Assembly: GCA_019745565.1 (NCBI GenBank)
Contig: JAIESW010000024.1
Coordinates: 250,129-314,128, forward strand
Direction of reading: 5' to 3'
From: Burkholderiales bacterium
GTDB taxonomy: Bacteria > Pseudomonadota > Gammaproteobacteria > Burkholderiales > Ga0077523
Length of the DNA: 64,000 nt
The stretch's first letter is position 1. Every line of letters begins with the position of its first letter. The notes beneath the pieces were generated by a model. It had not been told where the DNA came from. It worked only from the letters and a program-made list of their open reading frames with translations, and ran no database searches. Shown here piece by piece: positions 27,934 through 36,635 of this stretch. The translations under genes were made by a program, and so were the position numbers.

Positions 27934-29038
27934 TCGCTTCCCCGGGCGCTTGCTGATCGCCGTCGGCACCCTGCTGAGCCTGGTGCTGCACTCGTTCGGT
28001 CGCCGCAAGCCCATCATGCCGCGCCGCATCCTGGTGCTGCATCACCTGCTGCTGGGCGACACCATCATGCTGACGCCGCTCCTCAAGAAGCTGCGGACGC
28101 AGTTTCCCGGCGCGCGCATCGTGATGACCTGCCCGGTCGCGTTTGCCGGGCTGTACGCAACGCGGCCCTACGGCGTCGAAGTCATTCCCTTCGACGAGCG
28201 CAACGTGCGCACGATCGTCCACGTGTGGCGTCAGCCCCGCTTCGATCTCACCGTCATTCCTGCCGAGAATCGTCTGAGCCTGCTCGCGCGTGCCATCGGG
28301 TCGCGCTGGATCGTGGCGTTCGACGGTGACCGGCCGGCCTACAAGAGCTGGTTCGTGGACGACCTGCGGCCGTTTCCCACCTCGCCGATGGCCTGGGGCG
28401 ATCTCGCCTGCCTGCTGGTGGACGGCCCGCCTCCTGCTCCCTACGCACCTGGGGAATGGCCGATGCCGTCCGCAAACGTCGATCGGCCCGACGGCGAGTA
28501 TTGCGTGCTGCACGTGGGGGCGAGCACCCCGCTCAAGTTGTGGGGCGCGGAGAAATGGCGCGGCCTCGCCGAGTCCCTCGAACGGCGGGGCTTCACCGTG
28601 GTATTCAGCGCCGGTCCGCGCGAAGGCGCGATCATCGACGACATCGATCCCAAGGCGCGGCGGCTGCGCTACGCCGGCAACCTGTCGCTGCCGCAGGTCT
28701 GGCATCTGCTTGCGGGTGCGCGGCTGGTGGTGTGTCCCGACACCGGCGTGGCCCACCTGGCGCGCGTCGCAGGGGCGCCGGTGGTGGTGATATTCGGTGG
28801 CGGTTCGGCTTCGCTGTTTGGCGGCGGTGAGTTCTGGCGCAATGCCGTCGAGCGCAAGATCACGTTGCCGAACTTCCCCTGCCGCGATGAGAACGTGATC
28901 TTCCGCCGGCAGGTGCCTTGGGCCGGCAATTGCGCCCGCACGCCGGACAAGTGTCCGTCGGCGCGCTGCATGCATGGCATAACGCTCGAGAAGGTGACTG
29001 ATGCTGCATCTGCATTACTCGAGGGTCATGCAGTCTGA
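27926..29038 (+). CDS. GT9 heptosyltransferase-like glycosyltransferase
   Basis: The 370-residue protein has RRILVLHHLLLGDTIMLTPLL as the GT9 N-terminal motif (shortened here: LGDTIMLTPLL is key) and CPDTGVAHLARVAGAPVVV at the donor site. After the fold comes a cysteine-rich tail (four Cys between about 28880 and 28975), probably a small metal or disulfide site. Family 9 includes WaaC, WaaF and WaaQ; which sugar is moved cannot be read. A hydrophobic N-terminal stretch may anchor it. It converges with the FkbM gene, overlapping by 13 nt. Confidence 0.85.
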   Translation: MRSRFPGRLLIAVGTLLSLVLHSFGRRKPIMPRRILVLHHLLLGDTIMLTPLLKKLRTQFPGARIVMTCPVAFAGLYATRPYGVEVIPFDERNVRTIVHVWRQPRFDLTVIPAENRLSLLARAIGSRWIVAFDGDRPAYKSWFVDDLRPFPTSPMAWGDLACLLVDGPPPAPYAPGEWPMPSANVDRPDGEYCVLHVGASTPLKLWGAEKWRGLAESLERRGFTVVFSAGPREGAIIDDIDPKARRLRYAGNLSLPQVWHLLAGARLVVCPDTGVAHLARVAGAPVVVIFGGGSASLFGGGEFWRNAVERKITLPNFPCRDENVIFRRQVPWAGNCARTPDKCPSARCMHGITLEKVTDAASALLEGHAV

Positions 29039-29802
29039 ATCGGCAGCTCGTTGGTCTTGTTTCGTGCGTGAAACATGAACAATCGACTTTCAATGCGCTT
29101 CGTTAGGCCGATGTCGAACCACCTCGATAGATAGGCGAGCAACTCGAAATCCCGTCGACCATGCAACTCTCCCACGATCCAGCGGACTTGACTCAAGACG
29201 CGTTCAGGCACGCTGGTGAGAACATCAAACTCCGCGCCCTCAGTATCGATCTTAATCAGGTCAATCATCGGTACGTCGAGATCGGCAAGAAACGTCTCGA
29301 CTGCTTGCATCCGAACCCTTACAGACTGAGTCGGGTGTACTCCCTCAGCCCCCACAGAGAAGCCACCGAAGTTGATCGGATTATCGGAATGGCGAAGCGT
29401 AAGCTCGCCGTCGCTATGGCCCAGCGCGATCTGGTAGGCCTTTATGTTCGGATAGGGCGCTATGTTCTTCGCGAGCACCACGAAGTTCTCCGGAACCGGC
29501 TCTACCGTGAAGATCCGAGCTCGAGGGTAGCGTTGCGCAAAGTACACGGACACTACTCCAATGTTCCCACCGATATCGAGGATCGTTTTCGGACGCACTT
29601 CATCCGGTAACCAATATTCGGCCTTTCTCCCCGGCTTCAACAGGACTTGATAAATGATCTCCTGATCGCTCGTGCCCGGGCGATAGTGAATTGCGCCCGC
29701 ACCCCATGGAATGGTATGCAACGTCGTCGGACGTGCAGCGGAACGCTTATCCCGTGTGAACCCAAGCGAGCGGGAACGCAAGAGAAGCTTCAGTGCGGAC
29801 AT
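29026..29802 (-). CDS. FkbM-family SAM-dependent methyltransferase, GC-poor and inverted
   Basis: The 258-residue protein has ILDIGGNIGVVSVYFAQ as SAM motif and IDLIKIDTEGAEFDVL, the signature of FkbM-type O-methyltransferases that often cap polysaccharides. It lies opposite to all neighbours. Counting 29161-29340 gives 96 G+C in 180 bases (53%), clearly below its flanks (40 of 60 in 27901-27960), and the codon use follows. This suggests separate acquisition. Confidence 0.88.
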   Translation of the reverse strand: MSALKLLLRSRSLGFTRDKRSAARPTTLHTIPWGAGAIHYRPGTSDQEIIYQVLLKPGRKAEYWLPDEVRPKTILDIGGNIGVVSVYFAQRYPRARIFTVEPVPENFVVLAKNIAPYPNIKAYQIALGHSDGELTLRHSDNPINFGGFSVGAEGVHPTQSVRVRMQAVETFLADLDVPMIDLIKIDTEGAEFDVLTSVPERVLSQVRWIVGELHGRRDFELLAYLSRWFDIGLTKRIESRLFMFHARNKTNELPIQTA

Positions 29803-29855
29803 TCGCCCTCCAAGATCAGATCGTGCGGGACAGCCATAGTTGGCATATTACCGAG

Positions 29856-30830
29856 ATGAGTGCGAAGATGACATCGGGCGCAGAGATCATCGTTACGGAC
29901 CTCACGGATCCTCACCCACTGCTCGATGCGTTCCGTCGCATCGGTGTGCGGCTCGAGAATTTCGAGGCGATGGAGCGCGGCGCTATCGGTCAGGAGACTG
30001 CGGCGTGCTTCGCCGATCCGTTCGGTGTCCTCAGCAAGCATCCGCTGCGTTTCCGGCGGCTCAAGCGGCGGTTCAACGCGGCCGGCCGCCCGGTGATCGC
30101 CTGGAATCGTGACGCGCCCTGGAATTGCGCCATCAAGCCGTGGCGCAAACCGTGGATCCGGCCGTTGGGTCTGATCGACATCTATCTCGCGCATTCCCTG
30201 CAGGGCGCCGATGCGTTCGGCACGAACGTGCACTACTTTCCCAACGCCGCGGACGTGGACGCCTACAACCTGCGCGGTGCGACCCTGGAATCATTGCGTG
30301 ACCCGGGACGTTATCGGGTCGACGTTGCCTTCTACGGATCGTTGAGCCCTTCGTATCCGCGGGTCGGCGCCCGTATCGCGTTCATCGCCGCGCTGAAGGA
30401 CCGGTTGCGTGCGGCGGGGGTCAGCATGGACATTCGCGATGCCTGCCCGGGTCCGGAGCAGATGAACGTGGTGCAGCAGATCGAGCAGATCCAGACGAGC
30501 CGCGTCAACCTGAGCGTCGGTGCCGTCTGCGACGATCGCGAGCGGAGTTGGGGCATGCCCGAGCGGTGCTTCGGCGTGCCGGCGAGCGGTGGGTTCCTGC
30601 TGTGTGATCACCGGCGTCACGCGGCGGATACCTTTCCCGCCGATGCCTGGTCGGATTTCCGCGATCTCGAGGACTGCGTGCAGCGCATCCGCCATTTTCT
30701 GGATCACTTCGACGAAACCCGCAGGCGTGCCGAGGTGCTGCACGCCGAGGTCATGGCGCATCACAGCTATCGGCACCGCGCGGAAGCGATTCTCGCGCTC
30801 GCGCGCGATTGGCGACGGCAGCGTTCATGA
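29856..30830 (+). CDS. CgeB-like glycosyltransferase (Glyco_trans_1_2 type)
   Basis: The 324-residue protein contains IYLAHSLQGADAFGTNVHYFP, YRVDVAFYGSLSPSYPR and MPERCFGVPASGGFLLCDHR with a C-terminal region like the CgeB/spore-protein glycosyltransferases, which use the GT-B fold. The first part is too divergent for a firm family. The ATG at 29856 avoids overlap with the divergent FkbM gene; an upstream GTG (29793) and a Met at 29868 are alternatives. The end overlaps the next ATG by 4 nt. Confidence 0.72.
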   Translation: MSAKMTSGAEIIVTDLTDPHPLLDAFRRIGVRLENFEAMERGAIGQETAACFADPFGVLSKHPLRFRRLKRRFNAAGRPVIAWNRDAPWNCAIKPWRKPWIRPLGLIDIYLAHSLQGADAFGTNVHYFPNAADVDAYNLRGATLESLRDPGRYRVDVAFYGSLSPSYPRVGARIAFIAALKDRLRAAGVSMDIRDACPGPEQMNVVQQIEQIQTSRVNLSVGAVCDDRERSWGMPERCFGVPASGGFLLCDHRRHAADTFPADAWSDFRDLEDCVQRIRHFLDHFDETRRRAEVLHAEVMAHHSYRHRAEAILALARDWRRQRS

Positions 30831-31879
30831 CGGAAAGAACGCCGCGTTTCCTGGTGGTCCGCCGCGACAATATCGGCGACCTTGTGTGCACGACGCCGCT
30901 GATCCACGCGTTGCGCAGCCGCTATCCGGGCGCGCAGATCGACGCGCTGGTCAACACCTACAACGCTGCGGTGCTCGATCGAAATCCCGACGTGAACGCC
31001 GTGCACGTGTATTCGAAGGCGAAGCATCGCGACGCGGGGCAGAGCGTGCTGGGTGTGTACTGGGAGCGCCTCAAGCTGCTCGCGAGGTTGCGCCGGCAGC
31101 GCTACGACTATGCGATCCTGGCGGGTTCCACCTTCCAGTCGCACGCGCTGCGGACGGCGCGCCTCGCACGGCCGGCGCACGTGATCGGATTCGTGCATGA
31201 GCGCAACTACTCCGGGCCGATCGACATGGCGGTGTGGAAGGATCCCAAGGAGATCGTGCATGAGGTCGAGGTGGTGCAGCGGCTGCTGCGCCCGCTCGGG
31301 ATCGAAGATGCTCCGGGGCCGCTGCGCGTGTTTCCCGATCCGGCCGCGGTGGCTGCGGCGCGGACCCGGTTGGCGTCGCTGCCGGTCGACAACCTGGTGG
31401 GGCTGCACATCAGTGCGCGGTCGCTCGATCGGCGCTGGCCCGCGGAGAAGTTCATCGCGCTGACCCACATCCTGTGCGAGCGATATCGTTGCGGGGTCCT
31501 GCTGTTCTGGTCGCCAGGCCCGGAGGATCATCCGCAGCATCCGGGCGACGACCGCAAGGCACAGGTCATTCTCGACGGCTGCGCCGGGCTCCCCATCCAC
31601 GGCTTCCATACCGATCGTCTCGACGAACTCATCACCGGCATCGAGCTGTGTCGGGCCGTGGTGTGCAGCGACGGTGGTGCGATGCATCTCGCCGCGGCGC
31701 TGCGCAAGGACGTCGTGTGCTTCTTCGGCCGCGAGTACCCGGAGCGCTGGCATCCTTGGCACTCGCGCTACGTGCTGCTGCGCAAGGAGTCGCGGGAGGT
31801 CGGTGATATCGGCGTCGAGGAGACCTGCGCGGCCTACGAGTCGTTGCTGGACCGCGGTGACGGAACCGACTTGCGGTAA
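30827..31879 (+). CDS. GT9 heptosyltransferase-like glycosyltransferase
   Basis: The 350-residue GT-B protein has FLVVRRDNIGDLVCTTPLIH at the N-terminus and VCSDGGAMHLAAALRKDVV at the donor site, both family 9 signatures. This is the third GT9 enzyme in the island (with 20862 and 27926), so the core probably carries several heptoses or the enzymes use other sugars. It is the last clear polysaccharide gene on the plus strand. Confidence 0.87.
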   Translation: MTERTPRFLVVRRDNIGDLVCTTPLIHALRSRYPGAQIDALVNTYNAAVLDRNPDVNAVHVYSKAKHRDAGQSVLGVYWERLKLLARLRRQRYDYAILAGSTFQSHALRTARLARPAHVIGFVHERNYSGPIDMAVWKDPKEIVHEVEVVQRLLRPLGIEDAPGPLRVFPDPAAVAAARTRLASLPVDNLVGLHISARSLDRRWPAEKFIALTHILCERYRCGVLLFWSPGPEDHPQHPGDDRKAQVILDGCAGLPIHGFHTDRLDELITGIELCRAVVCSDGGAMHLAAALRKDVVCFFGREYPERWHPWHSRYVLLRKESREVGDIGVEETCAAYESLLDRGDGTDLR

Positions 31880-31918
31880 CCAGGTCAACTTCGGCGACAA
31901 TCGCGGCCACGAAAGATC

Positions 31919-33733
31919 ATGCGCAACCGCTCGAACACTCGTCGGACATCCTGGCTCGACCTGTCGCAGATCCGCGACGGGTCGAAAGCGCTTGCGGCCG
32001 TTCTGCTTGCTTCGCTGCCATGGAGCGGAGCGTGGGCGCTTTCTCCCGAAGAGGTGATGCAGGCCGTGCAGCCGAGCATCGTGCGGGTGGCCGTGCTCGA
32101 TGCTTCCGGGGTAGCCGTGCGACAGGGCAGTGCGGTGGTGATCCGCCCGAACGAGGTCGTCGCGAACTGCAATGCGGTGGCGGGCGAGGGGGCCACTATC
32201 GTCGTGTTCCGCGGGCAGAAATGGGCGCTCGCGCAGCTGCTGGGTACCGATCGCCAGCGCAACATCTGTCATCTGCGCTGGCGCGGCGAGGAGGAGATCG
32301 GCGTGCCGGTGCGCGGCGTGGTCGCGATGGAGCACGTGCGCAAGGGACAGGTGGCCTACGCCATCGGGTCGCCACGCGGTCTCGATTTCGAACTGAGCGG
32401 CGGCTTCGTCTCGGACTTTCGCCGTCATCCCGAGCGCGGCATGGTCATCCAGCTGGATCCGCCCGTCGCGCCGGAGGCGAGCGGCGGCGGCTTGTTCGAT
32501 CGTGAGGCGCGGCTGATCGGCTTCACCGCCATCGTCTTGAAGGAAGATCAGGTGCTCGATTTCGCGGTGCCGGCCGGTGCCGTTTTCGATCTGGTGCCGG
32601 CACTGCGCAGCAAGCGGGCCGTGCCGTCGATCCCGACGGCCAAGGACGACCGCGTGGACCGCGAGCACGTGGAGCGACTGCGGGAAGCCTCGAAGCGTCT
32701 CACCGAGGGCAGGCGCTGGCTCGAGCAGGATCGTCTGGAGCGCGAGCGCGCCCAGGGCAAGGAGCAGGAAGCGAAGGCAGGCGCGGAGAAGGCCGCGGCG
32801 GAGAAGGTGGTCACGGCCGATGCCGAGCCGAAGGAGTTGCCCGCCGCCAGTGCCGCCCCGGCTGCGCCCGCGCAAGCCGTGAGCCAGCTGCAGTCGATCA
32901 GCGCCCTGGTGGAGCAATCACTCGCCGGTGCGCCGCTGCCGATCAAGACCGTGTCCATGGATTTCTCCATGACGCTGGACGGGGAGGGCAAGGTCGCGCG
33001 CCTCGCGCTCGAGCGGACGAGCGGCGATGCGAAGCTGGACGCGGCGGTCACCACGCGCCTCCAGAAATCCGGGCCCTATCGCGAAGCTCTGTTGGAAGGG
33101 AGCACGGGACCCCTGGGCGTTTCGCTGCGGGTCGGATGGTTCCACGAGCACGCGGCGGTCATCGCCATGTTCGGACCGCTGCCGCCATTCGGCGTGGCCA
33201 CGGCGAAGGCACCGGCGGCTGGCGATGCGACCAAGTCGGCGTCGTCCGGCCCGACACCCGATGGCGACGCGGAGCGCCAGGCCCGCGAAGTCGCTCTGGA
33301 ACGGCTGCGCGCGACGGAGGAACAGCGCAAGCAACGCATGCGCGCCGAGATAGAACAGTTGATCCGCACGCACGACGAGGATCGCCTGACGCGGCGCGAG
33401 CAAGCGGAAGCGGAAGTGCTCGCCGTGGGCGCGGCAGCGGTCAATGCGCAGAAGGTCGTCGACGACTACGGCACCCGGGTGCGCGAAGCCATCGGCGACA
33501 AGTTCACGATCCCCGCGTCGGCGCAACCGACCACGCGGGCCGAGATCGAGATCCGCGTGCTGCGCGACGGCACCGTGGGCACCTTCCGGTTCGTGAAGCG
33601 CAGCGGCGTGCCGGAGTTCGACCGCGCGATCGAAGCGGCGCTGCAGAAAGCGGTGCCGCTGCCGGTGCCGGCGGAGGCGGCGATCTACACGCAGTTCCGC
33701 GATCAGCGGATGGTGTTCAGCGGGGAGAAGTAG
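31919..33733 (+). CDS. Exported trypsin-like pseudoprotease with two TonB/TolA C-terminal-like domains
   Basis: The 604-residue protein starts with a signal peptide (hydrophobic core near residues 24-38, likely cut after GAWA). Residues 43-210 look like a chymotrypsin-fold domain: SAVVIRPNEVVANCNAVAG sits where related proteases have NCH, giving Asn85 for His; RNICHLRW sits where DLCLLR is usual, giving Asn115 for Asp; EASGGGLFD keeps Ser188. Charged alanine-rich helices follow (240-300 and 450-525). Two TonB-C-like segments are at about 344-410 and 537-600, the second closely like the TolA tail (RDGTVGTFRFVKRSGVPEFD, PLPVPAEA). It is probably a periplasmic binding or scaffold protein. The function is unknown. 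Confidence 0.75.
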   Translation: MRNRSNTRRTSWLDLSQIRDGSKALAAVLLASLPWSGAWALSPEEVMQAVQPSIVRVAVLDASGVAVRQGSAVVIRPNEVVANCNAVAGEGATIVVFRGQKWALAQLLGTDRQRNICHLRWRGEEEIGVPVRGVVAMEHVRKGQVAYAIGSPRGLDFELSGGFVSDFRRHPERGMVIQLDPPVAPEASGGGLFDREARLIGFTAIVLKEDQVLDFAVPAGAVFDLVPALRSKRAVPSIPTAKDDRVDREHVERLREASKRLTEGRRWLEQDRLERERAQGKEQEAKAGAEKAAAEKVVTADAEPKELPAASAAPAAPAQAVSQLQSISALVEQSLAGAPLPIKTVSMDFSMTLDGEGKVARLALERTSGDAKLDAAVTTRLQKSGPYREALLEGSTGPLGVSLRVGWFHEHAAVIAMFGPLPPFGVATAKAPAAGDATKSASSGPTPDGDAERQAREVALERLRATEEQRKQRMRAEIEQLIRTHDEDRLTRREQAEAEVLAVGAAAVNAQKVVDDYGTRVREAIGDKFTIPASAQPTTRAEIEIRVLRDGTVGTFRFVKRSGVPEFDRAIEAALQKAVPLPVPAEAAIYTQFRDQRMVFSGEK

Positions 33734-33794
33734 GCGTAGTCACGCGAGGCTTCGCTGCGGGAGTGTCAGGGTGGGGGCAGCGATGATCGACGGG

Positions 33795-33890
33795 CCCCCA
33801 TCCTAGCCTTCCCCCGGCATAGCCGGGGGAAGGGACGTACACCCCTTCCCCCACCACCGGTGGGGGAAGGTTGGGATGGGGGCAGCAACG
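33795..33890. repeat. GC-rich dispersed repeat, copy 1 (two hairpins)
   Basis: The block holds two hairpins, one with CTTCCCCCGGC...GCCGGGGGAAG and one with CCTTCCCCCACC...GGTGGGGGAAGG, and ends in GGGATGGGGGCA. Read in reverse complement, it matches the block at 41245-41338 piece by piece. It sits between convergent gene ends, so it may also end transcription from both sides. Confidence 0.8.
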
Positions 33891-33937
33891 GACCCCATCA
33901 CCACAAAAGCCCCCCTCAGCCTTGAGAGTTCCTGCTG

Positions 33938-34879
33938 CTACTCCCCGCCGACCCCCGCCTCGTGCGCCTGTTGATCGGCGTGATAGCTCGACCGCACCAG
34001 CGGTCCGCACGCGGCGTGGCGGAAGCCCATCGCCAGCGCTTCGCGTTCGAAGTCCTTGAACCGCGCCGGTTCCACGTAGCGCAGCACCGGCAGATGGCCC
34101 GTGCTGGGCTGTAGGTACTGTCCGACCGTCAGCATGTCCACGTCGTGGGCCCGCAGGTCCCGCATCACGGCGAGGATCTCGTCGTCGGTCTCGCCCAGTC
34201 CCACCATCAACCCCGACTTGGTCGGCACCGTCGGGTGACGCTGCTTGAATGCCTTCAGCAGGTTGAGCGAGTTCGCGTAGTCCGCACCCGGGCGCGCCTG
34301 CTTGTAGAGCCGGGGCACCGTCTCCAGATTGTGGTTCATCACGTCGGGCGGCGCGGCATCGAGAGCGTCCAGCGCCTTCTCGAGTCGGCCGCGGAAGTCG
34401 GGCACCAGCACTTCGATGGTGGTCTTGGGCGAATGCTCGCGCACGGCGCGGATGCAGTCGGCGAAGTGCCCGGCGCCGCCGTCACGCAGATCGTCGCGAT
34501 CGACGCTGGTGATCACGACGTAGTTCAGGCTCATGTCGCGAATGGTCAGCGCGAGGTTGAGCGGTTCGTTCGCATCGGGCGGCTGCGGACGGCCATGCGC
34601 CACGTCGCAGAACGGGCAGCGGCGCGTGCACAGGTCGCCCAGGATCATGAACGTCGCGGTGCCTTTGCCGAAGCATTCGCCGATGTTCGGACAGGATGCC
34701 TCTTCGCACACGGTGTGCAGGTTGTGCTCGCGCAGCGCCTGCTTCACTTCGTGGAAGCGGGCGTTGCCGCCGGCGCGCACGCGGATCCAGTCGGGCTTCT
34801 TGAGCCGTTCGACCGGAACGATCTTGATGGGGTTGCGCGCGGTCTTCGCCGCGCCGGTCTGCTTGTCGGGTGAGTCCAT
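33938..34879 (-). CDS. lipA: Lipoyl synthase
   Basis: This 313-residue radical-SAM enzyme inserts two sulfurs into protein-bound octanoyl groups. Both iron-sulfur clusters are visible: Cys58, Cys63, Cys69 (CX4CX5C) for the auxiliary cluster, and Cys84, Cys88, Cys91 (CTRRCPFC) for the SAM cluster. It is the last gene of a minus-strand run dacA-dat-DUF493-lipB-lipA, 6 nt after lipB, so octanoyl transfer and sulfur insertion are co-expressed. Confidence 0.98.
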   Translation of the reverse strand: MDSPDKQTGAAKTARNPIKIVPVERLKKPDWIRVRAGGNARFHEVKQALREHNLHTVCEEASCPNIGECFGKGTATFMILGDLCTRRCPFCDVAHGRPQPPDANEPLNLALTIRDMSLNYVVITSVDRDDLRDGGAGHFADCIRAVREHSPKTTIEVLVPDFRGRLEKALDALDAAPPDVMNHNLETVPRLYKQARPGADYANSLNLLKAFKQRHPTVPTKSGLMVGLGETDDEILAVMRDLRAHDVDMLTVGQYLQPSTGHLPVLRYVEPARFKDFEREALAMGFRHAACGPLVRSSYHADQQAHEAGVGGE

Positions 34880-34885
34880 GGAAGC

Positions 34886-35509
34886 TCAGGAATCGAGGCG
34901 GTGACGCAGATGCGCCGCCAGGGCCGCGCCGATGGATGGCAATGGCGCCATGATGCCGAGCTTTCGGGCGCTCGTCACGGCGAGGCCCGGGTAGCCGCAC
35001 GGATCGATGACCTCGAAGGCCGTGGGGTCGGAATCCACGTTGAACGCGAGGCCGTGATAGCAGCGACCGTTGCGTACCCGCAGACCCAGCGCCGCGATCT
35101 TGGCGCCGTCCACGTAGACCCCGGGCCGCGCAGGGTCACCGGCCGCGGTGATGCCCTCGGTCTCGAGCAGATCGATCACGGCCTGCTCCAGCAACCGCAC
35201 CAGCGCCCGCACGGTCAGGTCGCGCCGGCGCAGGTCGAGCAGCGCATAGAGCATGACCTGACCGGGTCCGTGGTAGGTGATCTGACCGCCCCGGTCGGTA
35301 CGCACCACCGGAATCCCGTTGTCGAAGCGAGGGAGATGCTGGGACCGACCGGCCACGCCGAGCGTGTAGACCGGCGGGTGTTCCGTGAGCCACAGTTCGT
35401 CCGGCGTGCCGGTGTCGCGCGCCTGCGTGAAGCTCTGCATGGCACGCCAGGTGTCCTCGTAGCCCGTCACGCCCAGCGTTCGCACGATCGTGACGGCCTC
35501 CCGCTTCAT
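34886..35509 (-). CDS. lipB: Octanoyl-[ACP]:protein N-octanoyltransferase
   Basis: The 207-residue enzyme transfers octanoate from acyl carrier protein to lipoyl domains. It shows RGGQITYHGPGQ, the catalytic lysine region GAKIAALGLRV and the catalytic cysteine in VIDPCGYPGL. The ATG at 35509 lies 7 nt after the DUF493 gene, giving the usual LipB length. Confidence 0.97.
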   Translation of the reverse strand: MKREAVTIVRTLGVTGYEDTWRAMQSFTQARDTGTPDELWLTEHPPVYTLGVAGRSQHLPRFDNGIPVVRTDRGGQITYHGPGQVMLYALLDLRRRDLTVRALVRLLEQAVIDLLETEGITAAGDPARPGVYVDGAKIAALGLRVRNGRCYHGLAFNVDSDPTAFEVIDPCGYPGLAVTSARKLGIMAPLPSIGAALAAHLRHRLDS

Positions 35510-35516
35510 GTGCGGC

Positions 35517-35786
35517 CTACAGCACCATGACGACCTGGGGGTGATCGCACAGATCGCGATACAGCGCGTCGAGTTGCTCGCGCGACGTCGCGCGGATCAC
35601 GCACGTCACGGAAAGGTAGTTCTTCTGCTTGCTGGTGCGCATCTCCACCGTCGCCGGGTCGAAGTCCGGCGCGTGCTTCGAGACGATCTCGATCACGGAC
35701 TGCGCGAGGCCGCTCTCCTGCCGACCCATGATCTTGATCGGGAAGTCGGTCGGGTACTCGATCAGGGAGGGTTGGGCTTCGGTCAT
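35517..35786 (-). CDS. ybeD: DUF493/YbeD family protein
   Basis: The 89-residue protein has IEYPTDFPIKIMGRQ and KNYLSVTCVIRATSREQLDALY, the whole length of the YbeD family (ferredoxin-like fold, possible allosteric role; function unproven). Its position between dat and lipB is the common arrangement in proteobacteria. It lies 3 nt after dat and 7 nt before lipB. Confidence 0.93.
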   Translation of the reverse strand: MTEAQPSLIEYPTDFPIKIMGRQESGLAQSVIEIVSKHAPDFDPATVEMRTSKQKNYLSVTCVIRATSREQLDALYRDLCDHPQVVMVL

Positions 35787-35789
35787 GGT

Positions 35790-36635
35790 TCACCCTTTCT
35801 TCGGTCGCTTGTGCGCCTGGTAGAGCGCATGGATGCGACGGAACATGGGGCCGGGTACGCCCTTTCCAACCGGCCGTCCGTCCAGCGTGGTGATGGCCAG
35901 CACTTCCCGGGTCGCGCTGGTGAGCCAGAGCTCGTCGGCGGCGCGCAACTCGGATTCGCTCACGTCCGAGGCCTCGCACTGGAGACCGGCTCCGGAAGCG
36001 AGCTCCACGATGAAGTCGTAGGTGATGCCGGGAAGGATCAGGTGGCTCTTGGGCGGCATGCGGATGATCCCGTCCTTCACCACGAAGATGTTCGCGGCCG
36101 AACCCTCCGTCAGGAAGCCGTCCCGCAGCAGCACGGTCTCGGCGGCACCGGCATCGATCGCAAGCTGGCGCAGCAGCACGTTGGCGAGCAGCGCGGTGGA
36201 CTTGATGTCGCAGCGGAACCAGCGGTTGTCGGTGCCCGTGACCGCAGCGACGCCGCGCTCAACCTGCTCGACGGAGGGTGTCGAGAGCGGGTTCGACATC
36301 ATGAACACCGTGGGTGCCAGATCCTTGGGAAATGCATGATCGCGCTTCGCCACGCCGCGCGTGACGTGCACGTACACCGACTGGTCCGCGGTCTCGTGCT
36401 TCGCGATCAGTTCGCCGATCAGTTCCGTCCAGCGCGCGGCCGTGTTCGGATTGCGGATGCGCAGCGCGTCGAGACTGCGCTGCAGACGCGCGAGATGGCC
36501 GTCGAGACGCAGCGGCGTGCGGTCGTAGACCGGGATGACCTCGTAGACGCCGTCGCCGAAGATGAGCCCGCGATCGAGGACCGGGATCTTCGCCTCGGCG
36601 AGCGGCAGGAACTCGCCGTTCAGGTAGCAGATCAC
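35790..36635 (-). CDS. dat: D-amino-acid (D-alanine) aminotransferase
   Basis: The 281-residue fold-type IV PLP enzyme has FGDGVYEVIPVYD near the start, the Schiff-base lysine in CDIKSTALLANVL and the pyridine contact in FLTEGSAANIF. It interconverts D-alanine and D-glutamate for peptidoglycan. The GTG at 36635 (giving MICYLNGEFLPLAE) overlaps the dacA stop by 4 nt and yields the normal family length; longer readings run into dacA. Confidence 0.93.
   Translation of the reverse strand: MICYLNGEFLPLAEAKIPVLDRGLIFGDGVYEVIPVYDRTPLRLDGHLARLQRSLDALRIRNPNTAARWTELIGELIAKHETADQSVYVHVTRGVAKRDHAFPKDLAPTVFMMSNPLSTPSVEQVERGVAAVTGTDNRWFRCDIKSTALLANVLLRQLAIDAGAAETVLLRDGFLTEGSAANIFVVKDGIIRMPPKSHLILPGITYDFIVELASGAGLQCEASDVSESELRAADELWLTSATREVLAITTLDGRPVGKGVPGPMFRRIHALYQAHKRPKKG

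Noticed and set aside
33795..33890. CRISPR array
   Set aside because: Hairpin blocks occur singly or as an imperfect pair, without regular spacers or cas genes.
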